From JABSOG01 sp965277695 (GTDB lineage: Bacteria; Pseudomonadota; Gammaproteobacteria; Enterobacterales; Alteromonadaceae): DNA of 64,000 bases. The notes beneath the pieces were generated by a model. It ran no database searches. It saw only the letters and a list, made by a program, of their open reading frames with translations, and was not told the origin of the DNA. Shown here in pieces: positions 8,426 through 16,977 of this stretch (position 1 is its first letter; each line of letters begins with the position of its first letter). The DNA lies in assembly GCA_965277695.1 (NCBI GenBank), contig CBDIDQ010000006.1:1-64000 (forward strand), given 5' to 3'. A program made the position numbers and the translations under genes.

Positions 8426-10243
8426 ATGTCACCAAACAGCAAAAAAAGCCTAATCAGTCTAGGTTTATTAGCCAGCTCAACCCTATTATTCGGTTGTGGC
8501 GGCGGCAGCTCAGGCTCAGGCAACACAGTTGTACCACCACCGCCTCCACCAACAAACACCGCACCAGTAGTCACTGGCGATGCCAGCCCAACAATAGCGG
8601 AGAATTTAACCGCAGTAAGCACTTACACCGCGACTGATGCCGAGGGCGATGCTATTACCTTGAGCCTCAGCGGTGCCGATGCTGCTTTGTTCACTATTGA
8701 TACTGACGGTAATTTGAGTTTTGTCACTGCACCTGATTTTGATAATGGCGAAACAGGTCCTTTTGAAGTGGTTATTGTTGCTACTGATGATGGTACCGGT
8801 AATTTGTCTGGGGAATTTACGGCACAGGTTAGTGTGAGTAACCCCAACACAGCCCCTGTCGTCACAGGTGAAGCCAACGTAACAGTCGCAAAAAACCGAA
8901 TAGAAGTTGCCATTTACACTGCAACAGATGCTGAAAATGACACAATCACTTTTAGTCTCAGTGGTGCCGATGCAGCCTTGTTCACTATTGATGTCAACGG
9001 TAATTTGAGTTTTGTTACCGCACCTGATTTTGATAACGGTGAAACAGGTCCTTTTGCAGTGATCATTGTCGCTACTGATGATGGTGCAGGTAGTTTGTCT
9101 GGTGAGCTTGCGGCTCAAGTTAGTGTCAGTGATGGTGCTGATCTAGCCGTTAGAGCGGTTGTACAAACGGTTGCTTCTGATTTTGTTTCAGGCTCAGAAG
9201 TGGTCTTTATGGATCGTCAGACACAGCAGGTCACTAATAGTTTTTATATTAAAGAAAAAACTGACTACACCATTAATACCTATCAATCTGACGTATATCA
9301 TATTGGTAGCTTTGAAATAGACACTATTGAAAAATACGATGCGGAAACTCCAGATAGCCAAGTTTGGTCATTTACTACTCAAGGCTCTGGTGATTCTACC
9401 AGTAGAAACCCTTACTCACTCATTTCTGTTAATGCAACAAAAGCTTACTTGATCCGCTACGGCTCAGATAAAGTCTGGATTGTGAATCCACAGGTAACAG
9501 CAACGCAACAAGCAGACTTTAAAATCGGTGAACTTGATTTGTCTGAGTACATATTACCCGGCAACCTCAATGGCACACCTCGCCCAGCTGCGGCGACCAT
9601 AGCCGATGGAAAACTCTACATTGCCATGCAAAGACTATCAGACGCTTGGGTTGTTGATACCGCCTATGTTGCCGTATTTGACACGATTACTGATGAAGAA
9701 ATAGAAACAAATGCTAACGCTGAAGATAATCTTAAGGGGATCCCGCTGACAGGCATGAACCCATTGAGAGATAGTATTATCAGCGCCAATAACAAAATTT
9801 ATGTCACAACAAACGGCCCTTCTTTTCCTACAGACATCAGTGCAAGCTGGATTGAGGAAATAACCCCGTCAGATTATTCCATACGAACCGTTTTACCCGC
9901 CACAATAATACCAAACAATACCAATATAACAATTAAAGGCAGTGTGGTTGTATCAGCTGAAAAAGGTTATTTTTACACGGGTACATTTGACGCTGATTTT
10001 AATGAGGTCAGTAGCTTATATGAATTCAATCCAACAACAGGTGCTATCGTTGCTGCAAATGTTGGTGAAAGTGGCACGGAAGCTATCAGTTATGCCACGC
10101 TGGATAAGTCAAATATCTTATGGGTTAGCGTCGCTAATTCATTAAGCCCAGGCGTTGATTTAATTAATACGGATACTAATACCAAAACCAGTTCACGCTT
10201 AATAACCGAACTTAATCCTTCCGCCATTCGGTTTGTTGAGTAA
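8426..10243 (+). CDS. Surface lipoprotein with two cadherin-like repeats and a beta-propeller-like domain; candidate BtuG-type B12 binder
   Basis: The protein has 605 residues. The signal peptide ends in a lipobox (LLFGC, Cys24), followed by GGGSSGSGN and a poly-Pro stretch, as in exposed lipoproteins. Residues ~47-139 and ~140-232 are two near-identical cadherin-like repeats, each with YTATDAE, ADAALFTID, GNLSFVTAPDFDNGE and VIVATDDG. The remaining ~370 residues are beta-rich, with blade-like motifs (KAYLIRYGSDKVWIVN; GKLYIAMQ; NKIYVTTNG) suggesting a propeller. The gene begins directly after btuB under the same riboswitch. In Bacteroides, BtuG is a propeller surface lipoprotein that captures B12 for BtuB; that parallel is inference here. 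It ends before a strong terminator. Confidence 0.75.
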   Translation: MSPNSKKSLISLGLLASSTLLFGCGGGSSGSGNTVVPPPPPPTNTAPVVTGDASPTIAENLTAVSTYTATDAEGDAITLSLSGADAALFTIDTDGNLSFVTAPDFDNGETGPFEVVIVATDDGTGNLSGEFTAQVSVSNPNTAPVVTGEANVTVAKNRIEVAIYTATDAENDTITFSLSGADAALFTIDVNGNLSFVTAPDFDNGETGPFAVIIVATDDGAGSLSGELAAQVSVSDGADLAVRAVVQTVASDFVSGSEVVFMDRQTQQVTNSFYIKEKTDYTINTYQSDVYHIGSFEIDTIEKYDAETPDSQVWSFTTQGSGDSTSRNPYSLISVNATKAYLIRYGSDKVWIVNPQVTATQQADFKIGELDLSEYILPGNLNGTPRPAAATIADGKLYIAMQRLSDAWVVDTAYVAVFDTITDEEIETNANAEDNLKGIPLTGMNPLRDSIISANNKIYVTTNGPSFPTDISASWIEEITPSDYSIRTVLPATIIPNNTNITIKGSVVVSAEKGYFYTGTFDADFNEVSSLYEFNPTTGAIVAANVGESGTEAISYATLDKSNILWVSVANSLSPGVDLINTDTNTKTSSRLITELNPSAIRFVE

Positions 10244-10261
10244 TTAACAAGGAATTGAAAT

Positions 10262-10298
10262 AAAAGACCCGTCACGCTCTGCGTATCACGGGTCTTTT
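10262..10298. terminator. Rho-independent terminator, probably bidirectional
   Basis: A stem AAAAGACCCGT / ACGGGTCTTTTT with a 13-base loop closes the btuB-lipoprotein operon. T-runs on both strands let it also serve the convergent M4 protease gene. Confidence 0.9.
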
Positions 10299-11997
10299 TA
10301 AGATCCACATCAATTATCAATTAAATACTTAAATTCGATAAGGGCAACCCGCATGATTGGCTTTTAAAGGGTTATCCAGCTTATTCAAAACTCCACACCT
10401 TTCGCTATTACACGCCTTAATAGCAAAATAACCATCATTCGCTAGCCTTAACTCAATAAGTTGGTAATCCATATTAGGGTAATAAGTTCCGTTTCCTCTA
10501 TATACTTCGCGCCAATTGACATCGGGCGTATTAATATCACTTGAAAAATAGGCAATATAATATTCTGCCGGGCGAATATGCTGCCAGGTTAAAAATGATC
10601 CCCGGCATTGAATCCAGTAGTTAAAAGGTGCCGTATTTGAATTAGCATTCAGGTTATTCAGATCACCAGGAATGGGGTCCGGACAAGGACCAACACCAAC
10701 CACACACCATGCCATTTCAACTGAGCGGGCTTCATTTACCCCATATAAATCTCTCGCAGCAGAAACAGTGGCTATTCTTGCACTATTGAAAGTAGCAGAA
10801 TTATTAAGGTACGTAGTCAAAGCCCGATAGAACACTTTCTCCGCTTTAGCCAAACCAATGCCCTTCACGTAATTATTAGTTTCTATTCGAGGATGAAAAC
10901 CCCCATCAACCAACAAAGCAAAAGCCAGATTAGCAATACCAGAGTTCCAGTGAACACCGCCATTGTCCGCCAGACCGATATAACGATTATCATAATGATC
11001 TCTTGAGATACCATCTTGAGTCGGATTATTCATATAACGTAGCGTAGCGCATCGCCCGACGTGCCCGGCGTATAAGAATCAGCGCCCATCAACCAGTCAG
11101 GATGTTTTGAACCCCGACTATAAGCCTCAGCCGCGACACCAAAAATATCAGCAAATGCCTCATTCAACGCGCCGGATTCATTGTTGTAAACTAAACCGCT
11201 ACTATACTCAATGACACCATGGGTATATTCATGGGCCATAATATCTAAAGAATATGTAAAATCTCTAAATTTAAAACTGTCACCATCACCATAAAAAATC
11301 TTCTTTTGGTACCAGGCTGCGTTATTCCAGTTAACGCCAGTATGGACTGTGGAAATCACTGGCGTAAGCGAGTTAATAATCGATTCTCGACCGTGTACGT
11401 TGTAGTAATAATCATAAACGACTGATGCCCCCGAATGCGCCCGCTGCGAAGACTCATCGCGACAAACATCATTTGTCAGACACATCAAAATACCCGGCGC
11501 AAAACTGTCACTAAATAACCTATTACGCATATCGTAAGTATAATGAGCTTTGGCACGATGTACCTGTGGATGCCGGGTGAGTTCTGCACCCGTGGCGGCG
11601 TCAAAAAAGAGTATGTCATGTTCAAAACCACTAACTGAATCGTATTTAATCTCCGTTTTATACGCCAATTTAGTCTCATCAAACGTCGGCAAATAAACAT
11701 AAGCCAATTGGGGTTTACTCACCACTTCACCCAGCGTTGCAGCATAAGCAGCGATATGTTTACTGTCATAACTATTGGCTCGTAATGACTTTACACTTTG
11801 TTTTGCCACCGCACTCTCAACAGTCGCAGGCTTACCCGTTACCGCATAAAAGTTGCTAGCGGCATCAAGCCGCATCACGCCATTAGTTACCGGATTAGCA
11901 TGAGTGATCATGCTGGTGCCATAAACTTTGATACCGTTAATAGTTTGATCAAAATGAGTGTGCGTCTTGCCTAATTCATCCGTCCAACGTCTTTTAA

Positions 11998-14047
11998 CTC
12001 ACATTCGGCAGGTCAAAACCGCCACAAAACAAGGTACAATAAACATGCTTTTCATGTTACCCTGACAGTAACACTTGCCAGCCCAGCCAATTTATCTTCA
12101 GGCACGGGGACTTCTACCGAGCGGCTTGTGCTGGCATAGTCAAGGGTCGAAATGACGCTCTGTTCCCGGTTACGCTTTTACGTCATAAATTGAACAGGCC
12201 ACTGGGCCGAACAGCCGGATGATTTTTTCTCTTACTTCGGTCTTTCCAGTCACACAACTTTCCCTGCCGGGTAGCTTGAACGTGTGTATCCCTTGCATCA
12301 GTTGGAATACCCAGCGTAGTGTCGGCCTCGCGGTTTCTTTGTGCTTTTGATTGGGCACCGTGATTTCTTGCTTACGCATTTCTTCACGCATCAGATACTC
12401 ACTGGTGTTATATACCATCAGGGTCAACGTCATCACCATCATCAGCGCGTCAATCCGGCTGGGGGTTTTAAGATAAATGTTATCTAGGTGGAATTCATCT
12501 GATTTGACAAAGCCAAAACCCCGTTCGACATCCTGCTGCTCTTTATAGGTCGACAGCATCAGCGCCGCTGACAATCCTGTTTCTTCACTATCATTGGTGC
12601 CTAGTACGAAGCGCCCGAGCCTGTTCTTCGCCGGCGCTTGCTTCGCCAGATCATCGCTGATGATACCGCTGAGCTTGTATTCCATACGGTCCGGCACTGC
12701 CTCTTTGGCTGGCTTGCCTCGTTTGTTGTAGCGCCCAAAGGCTTCCACGGTAAAGGTGACTTCGTGGTATTTCAGCGTCTTTGCCCATTTCTCACCTGCT
12801 TTGAGGGCATCTTTTTGACAGGAAAAAACCGCTTTGCCTAATTTTTTTAACGCTTTTTCCGCTTTCGCCTGCGCCGTGTCGATCCGATTGTTAAAGGTGA
12901 ACAGTTCTTTTTTATAAGCCTGTGCGGAGAAAAACAGCGCCCAAACCTCACCGGGTGCTTGTTCTGTGCACAGCACGGCTTTATAGCCGTCATCCAATGC
13001 GACCCATGACACCTCATCATCACGCTGCTGGACCAATTCTTTGACTTTGCCGACGGTTCGGGGCACCCGGGTCAACCACCTGATGGGTGCATCTTGCAGT
13101 TTGCCCTGACTGTAAAGGGCCGAATCGGCCACCCACAGGAAGTCCTCTGTTGATTGGACCGCTTTATTAAAAGCCTCAAATTGCGCAATACTGTCGTGGA
13201 AGTTGGCTTTATCACTGCTGTTGCCCGACAGCGCCTCAAACCGCAATGGCATGGACGACGGGCCTGTCACGATTAAGGACATCACCACTTGCTTCAGGTC
13301 AGGACGGTGCGCTTTGGAATGGCCGTATGTCGGCACGGGCATGTCCGCCATGTCTGCCCGCTGTGCCAGCGCTTCGGTTTCAGGATATTCACCGTAGAGC
13401 AACAGTGTTGTGGTATCAAGGTGCAAAGACTTGCCCAACAATCCGCGCTCCTGCGCGACTTCAAAGGCAATCTCACTAAACAGGCGGGTTGTGCCGTAGG
13501 TAAATAGTGCGTCCAGTGTACGACCCAATGCATAGTCATTGAGGTGTTCACTCTGAACCCCCTTGCCCAACAAGCGCTCAACGTCTAGCTCAGCAAAGAA
13601 ATCTGGGGTAAGGTAAAGTGGACTGCTGGTATAACCCAAGCCATTGATGATCATCGCCTTGACTCGCTGGCCATGCGTGACTTCGACACCTCTGTCCTCG
13701 TCAAGCGGCAGGCGTTTATCAATCCGCTCAACCAATCCGAGTCCCTCAACGGCAGCAGCGACCAACCCAAGATGGACAAGGGATTGAATTGTCGGCTCCT
13801 GTGATATTGATAGCACGGGTGCTGGTAGCAATGGCGGTTCTAATGGGTTGAATTTCACTGCATAATCTCATACGGATGTCTTAAGCAGTAGTATGTCACA
13901 GCAAAACAGGGTTGGCTTTGATCTATTGCCACCAATTGGGGTGATCTATTCACCATGAGTTTATGGCGGATATCTCACCGCTGAGGAATGAACCGAAAAT
14001 CGATTAATGTAAATATCGTGTTTCTAGAAAGTACTGCTGAATGTGAG
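11998..14047. mobile_element. IS1634-family insertion sequence with target-site duplication
   Basis: The element is 2050 bp. Its ends are inverted repeats: CTCACATTCGGCAG at 11998-12011 and, read from the other end, CTCACATTCAGCAG at 14047-14034 (13 of 14 match). TTTTAA directly flanks both sides (11992-11997 and 14048-14053), a 6-bp target duplication. Deleting the element and one TTTTAA restores the M4 protease frame exactly (...GFSIK-RRWTDE...), which independently confirms the borders. It contains a single long transposase gene. Confidence 0.93.
12170..13858 (-). CDS. IS1634-family transposase
   Basis: This is an intact 562-residue transposase. The N-terminal ~110 residues hold the DUF4277-like segment found in this family (HGQRVKAMIINGLGYTSSPLY). 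The DDE catalytic domain follows, with LHLDTTTLLLYGEY, the VADSALYSQGKL region and a C-terminal QDVERGFGFVKSDEFHLDNIYLK block containing the catalytic Glu. No frameshift is visible and the terminal repeats are preserved, so the element may still be mobile. It is oriented the same way as the gene it interrupts, and its GC content is higher than that of its flanks. Confidence 0.93.
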   Translation of the reverse strand: MKFNPLEPPLLPAPVLSISQEPTIQSLVHLGLVAAAVEGLGLVERIDKRLPLDEDRGVEVTHGQRVKAMIINGLGYTSSPLYLTPDFFAELDVERLLGKGVQSEHLNDYALGRTLDALFTYGTTRLFSEIAFEVAQERGLLGKSLHLDTTTLLLYGEYPETEALAQRADMADMPVPTYGHSKAHRPDLKQVVMSLIVTGPSSMPLRFEALSGNSSDKANFHDSIAQFEAFNKAVQSTEDFLWVADSALYSQGKLQDAPIRWLTRVPRTVGKVKELVQQRDDEVSWVALDDGYKAVLCTEQAPGEVWALFFSAQAYKKELFTFNNRIDTAQAKAEKALKKLGKAVFSCQKDALKAGEKWAKTLKYHEVTFTVEAFGRYNKRGKPAKEAVPDRMEYKLSGIISDDLAKQAPAKNRLGRFVLGTNDSEETGLSAALMLSTYKEQQDVERGFGFVKSDEFHLDNIYLKTPSRIDALMMVMTLTLMVYNTSEYLMREEMRKQEITVPNQKHKETARPTLRWVFQLMQGIHTFKLPGRESCVTGKTEVREKIIRLFGPVACSIYDVKA

Positions 14048-14349
14048 TTTTAATACTAAAACCTTCTTTACCACTAAGGTTGTAGGCACCATTGTCGTAC
14101 AATGATTGTTTTAGCGCTTGTATCGGCTCAGAAGCAATTTTAGTTTCAGTATTCGCACTAACTGAGGTAGTCATTACCACCGCTAAAATAGCCGATAAAT
14201 GTTTTAATTTAAGTTCCATATTATTCCTTTGAAAGTCATTTTTGTTGTTTAATGATTGCCCGAATTAGACCCAATCGCGCAGCATTATAGGCCCATATAA
14301 ATGGCTGTCAATTGGTTATCACTAATTTTATTACTGGAGACACAATACA

Positions 14350-14853
14350 ATGACCAACAAAATCGGCCTTGGCGGGGGTTGTCACTGGTGTACTGAGGGA
14401 ATATTTCAATCGCTAAAAGGAGTGTTAAAAGTTCAGCAGGGTTGGATTGCCTCATCACAACCAAACAGCGCGTTTTCAGAAGCCATTATTGTTGAATACG
14501 ATGCTCAACAAATTCCGTTGGCTGTGCTCATCGAAATTCATCTTCATACCCATTCAAGCACTTCGTCTCACAGTATGCGAAAGAAATATCGCTCGGCAGT
14601 CTATTACGATAAACAAGAAACAGCAGCGCAAGCCACTGCCATTTTAACGACATTACAAAACAGCTTTAAGCAGCCAATTGTCACCCAATGTTTGCCTTTA
14701 GTTGAATTTACACTCAACGATGAACAGTACCTCAATTATTTTTACAATCAACCCGAACTGCCCTTTTGTCAAACTTATATTCATCCCAAACTGACGAGGC
14801 TCAAAAAGCAATATGGTGAGTATTTGGATACTGATAAAATTAGGGTTATTTGA
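14350..14853 (+). CDS. MsrA-like peptide-methionine (S)-S-oxide reductase, divergent
   Basis: This 167-residue protein has the MsrA fold: the N-terminal active-site motif is GLGGGCHWCTEGIFQSLKGV, where the family usually has GGGCFWC. Later segments (VEYDAQQIPLAVLIEIHLHTH, MRKKYRSAVYYDKQETAAQA) match the MsrA landmarks for acid-residue binding and the RSAIYY strand. MsrA uses the first Cys to reduce methionine sulfoxide in proteins. The Phe-to-His change beside the catalytic Cys and the shortened VGYAGG region (here QQGWIASSQ) mark it as an outlying subgroup. The ATG follows ACTGGAGACACAATACA (GGAG). It is monocistronic; function is likely but untested. Confidence 0.75.
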   Translation: MTNKIGLGGGCHWCTEGIFQSLKGVLKVQQGWIASSQPNSAFSEAIIVEYDAQQIPLAVLIEIHLHTHSSTSSHSMRKKYRSAVYYDKQETAAQATAILTTLQNSFKQPIVTQCLPLVEFTLNDEQYLNYFYNQPELPFCQTYIHPKLTRLKKQYGEYLDTDKIRVI

Positions 14854-14938
14854 AATATATTGATTTTTTACTTGTTTATGGCGTTGTATTCGAATAACTT
14901 ATTCTTTAACTTTGTGTCAAAGAAATAATCGCAAGTAA

Positions 14939-15265
14939 ATGATTGTTAAACTCAAATTAAAGCATCCAGACTATAGTGATTTATCTGAAAACCGACCGTA
15001 TTTTGTTATTGGAATAGAAGCGGATGATTACAGAATATTGAACGATGCGGGAAAACCTTGGTTATACCCCCCAGCCCTTTTTGATGTAACAGATTCACAC
15101 GAACCAATGGATTGGGTAACAGAGATTGGTGAAGATGGCGAACGCTATTCGTACCCAGAGGCTTTAAATCAAGTGGTTTTTTTTGAAGACTTTTTTGATC
15201 ATCAACGAGAACAGATAGCGATATTTTGGCATGTCGTCAATCAACAACTTATTAATGCGGCTTGA
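14939..15265 (+). CDS. Small acidic hypothetical protein
   Basis: I do not recognise the family with certainty. It is an intact 108-residue soluble protein without signal peptide or membrane segment, rich in Asp, Glu and aromatics. Motifs include PYFVIGIEADDYRILNDAGKPWLYPPALF and GEDGERYSYPEALNQVVFFEDFFD. Proteins of this size and composition are often immunity-like or house-keeping unknowns, but nothing in the neighbourhood (no toxin gene) supports a specific role. It starts 85 bases after the msrA-like gene on the same strand and might be co-transcribed. Confidence 0.55.
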   Translation: MIVKLKLKHPDYSDLSENRPYFVIGIEADDYRILNDAGKPWLYPPALFDVTDSHEPMDWVTEIGEDGERYSYPEALNQVVFFEDFFDHQREQIAIFWHVVNQQLINAA

Positions 15266-15619
15266 GGTTTCATGAATGGCTAGGGGCATTTATGTCAAAG
15301 TGTCCCACTGCCGCACTGCCGCAAAAAACGACAGTGGAAACTCCCCTTTTTACACACAAGCATCAGCAACCGATTTCTCCTGACAAGCCAATAAAACATC
15401 GACCCCCATGCCCATAATCCATAATTTCACCCTGCCAGAGAGAATCCGCCGCATGGCTGTCTATATCTGGCCATTGTTGTTCAAAATAACCATTTACCGT
15501 GCTCTGGACCGTACAATGCGGAAATTGAGGACTTGCTTCCATCACTTGTCCTGTCGGTGTTTTAAATACCAATGTTCGTTTTTCGCCTGATGTTTTTATC
15601 TCGATATAATAATGACCTT

Positions 15620-15707
15620 GTAGGAACGAGCTCCAGCTCGTGATGGAATTCATAACAGAACCATGGAGTTGAATCTAACATTCTCGCGAGCTGGAGCTCG
15701 TTCCTAC
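15620..15707. repeat. Inverted pair of the GAGCTGGAGCTCG dispersed palindrome
   Basis: The 21-base sequence GTAGGAACGAGCTCCAGCTCG (15620-15640) and its exact reverse complement (15687-15707) flank 46 bases. Single copies of the same repeat occur at 25218-25240 and 59337-59358. The pair sits where the HNH core of the endonuclease relic should be. Confidence 0.85.
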
Positions 15708-16149
15708 TGTAGTGTTAGACGATTGCAGATAAGCCATCGGCACGTTTTTGGGCGAAAGTGGCGGTTTCTACTAGTTCTGATTCACCAATACCTAATTCAG
15801 TTGAAAATGCTTCTGCGGAAGCGCTGTGTTCTGGTTCAGCGATTTTTAGTTCGGGATTAGCAGATTCTGTTGAAGGTGCTTCTGCGGAAGCGCTTGGTTT
15901 TGGCTCAGCTATTTTAGACTCGGGATCAGCTGATTCAGTCGAAGGTGTTTCTGCACAAGCGCTTGGCTTAGAATAACCAATAACATCAGGCATAGGTTTA
16001 TTTTGCAGTCTCATGACCTCTTCAATCGCCTTGACGATTAACCCACCTTCTTCTTGTGGCAATTTACCATTGATTATCCACATGCCATCATCGTCTTGGT
16101 AATAGGTTAACTTTCGTTGTTGATACTGATCGTCTTGTTGTTTTGGGTG

Positions 16150-16350
16150 AGCAGGAACGCAAGCGAATACTTGGAGCTTTTGTTCCTGTGAAGTGGAGGC
16201 AGGATGCCGACAGGAAAGCCCTTCATGGATGAATTTAGGTACCAACTTTATTCTGGGTTTGGGGATGAATCCATCATCCCTGATAGTGAACCCTGTCGGT
16301 CATCCTGACACTCCACTTCACAGATACAAAAAGCTGCGTTCCTCGCTTCT
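16150..16350. repeat. MITE-like palindromic element inside the DUF222 gene
   Basis: Two convergent arms form a long imperfect inverted repeat. The left arm contains CTGTGAAGTGGAG then CAGGATGCCGACAGG (about 16186-16213). The right arm read backwards gives CTGTGAAGTGGAG then TCAGGATGACCGACAGG (about 16323-16290). Outside these, both sides carry GGAACGCA and AGCTTTT. The element has no coding capacity and splits the DUF222 reading frame. Confidence 0.7.
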
Positions 16351-16530
16351 TGTACCAGCACCATTCCACCCACCACAGCGATCAAATTCAGCAATAAACT
16401 TTAAAAACTGATAAGTAGCGACATTAATTTGCGCCGCTAAAAGGGTGATTTGCTCACCTAGCTCAGCATTGTCTTCTGATGGCTCCAATTTATTGGAGTG
16501 GTCACAAAAACAGGTTTGGTCATGGTCCAT

Positions 16531-16977
16531 GTTTATACTCCATTCAAAGATCAATTAACTGTATATAATTATAGTATCAATGTAATGAAGTGACCATTAT
16601 TTGAGCAAGAAAAGTAAAATTAAAACTTTATAAAACAATGAGTTATGAGAGTTTAATGGTATAAAGAGACGCTCTTGTGAGTTTGGTATTTTCCTACGGT
16701 TTTGAGCAATAATAGTAATCATCACATCTTTACTTAAAGCAAGCTATATCCCGCCCTCCCCCCTAATATTAGGTCTGTGTACTTTGCATGGTGTTATTCT
16801 CGACACCAAAGTACCTTTATAGGAAAATAATCAGTCTAACATATATTCAAATACTTCCCTAAATTAAGAATTTATTTGATCAAAACCGAATATTTTTTCT
16901 TTCCTGTTTATGAAAAGTTGGACTACGCTATATTTTCACCGGAACAATAATTACAATGCAAAGCATGGGGTTCAACA
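16531..16977 (+). promoter_or_regulatory. AT-rich leader of the TIR/nSTAND operon with a dyad at 16779-16814
   Basis: There is no gene in these ~450 bases. A perfect-arm dyad, GTACTTTG ... GTGT / ACAC ... CAAAGTAC, spans 16779-16814, about 165 bases before the first start codon. It could be an operator or a transcript hairpin. The downstream ATG at 16978 is preceded by GGGG within ATGGGGTTCAACA. Confidence 0.45.

Larger units (their letters stand above)
10329..14219 (-). pseudogene. M4 (thermolysin/vibriolysin-like) secreted metalloprotease, broken by an IS and by a 5-bp duplication
   Basis: The pieces form one gene. 14219-14048 encodes a signal peptide (MELKLKHLSA...SVSA) and the start of the propeptide up to GKEGFSIK; it has a good AAAGGA site. 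The IS at 11998-14047 follows. From 11991 the frame resumes with RRWTDELGKTHTHFDQTINGIKVYG (FTP propeptide), then the catalytic HEYTH with the downstream Glu in GALNEAFADIFG, up to ALRY. There a duplicated CGTAG (11038-11042 and 11043-11047) shifts the frame to a stop at 11030. Removing one copy continues ALRY-MNNPTQDGIS, with the second active His in GGVHWNSG. Without both lesions the gene would encode 609 residues. Either fragment alone should be inactive. Confidence 0.9.
15363..16530 (-). pseudogene. DUF222/HNH endonuclease gene, fragmented by repeats
   Basis: Three pieces belong to one gene. The start (16530, MDHDQTCFC, preceded by GGAG) runs to LLAAQINVATYQFLKFIAEFDRCGGW, the DUF222 (13E12) N-terminus, and breaks at the palindromic element near 16350. 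The middle (about 16145-15715) holds YYQDDDGMWIINGKLPQEEGG, three ~22-residue Ser/Ala/Glu-rich tandem repeats (SASAEAPSTESA-type) and FAQKRADGLSAIV, then stops at the repeat pair 15620-15707. The end (about 15618-15363) has GHYYIEIKTSGEKRTLVFKTPTGQ and WQGEIMDYG, matching the tail after the HNH motif. The HNH core itself and ~100 residues of DUF222 are missing, so no nuclease is made. Confidence 0.75.

Noticed and set aside
8606..9118. A 170-codon minus-strand frame with internal repeats
   Set aside because: It is the mirror of the two cadherin-like repeats of the lipoprotein on the plus strand.
11999..12055. An 18-codon frame (MKSMFIVPCFVAVLTC...) that looks like a signal peptide for the M4 protease
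   Set aside because: It lies inside the left end of the IS; the true signal peptide is at 14219, because removing the IS and one target copy restores the frame exactly.
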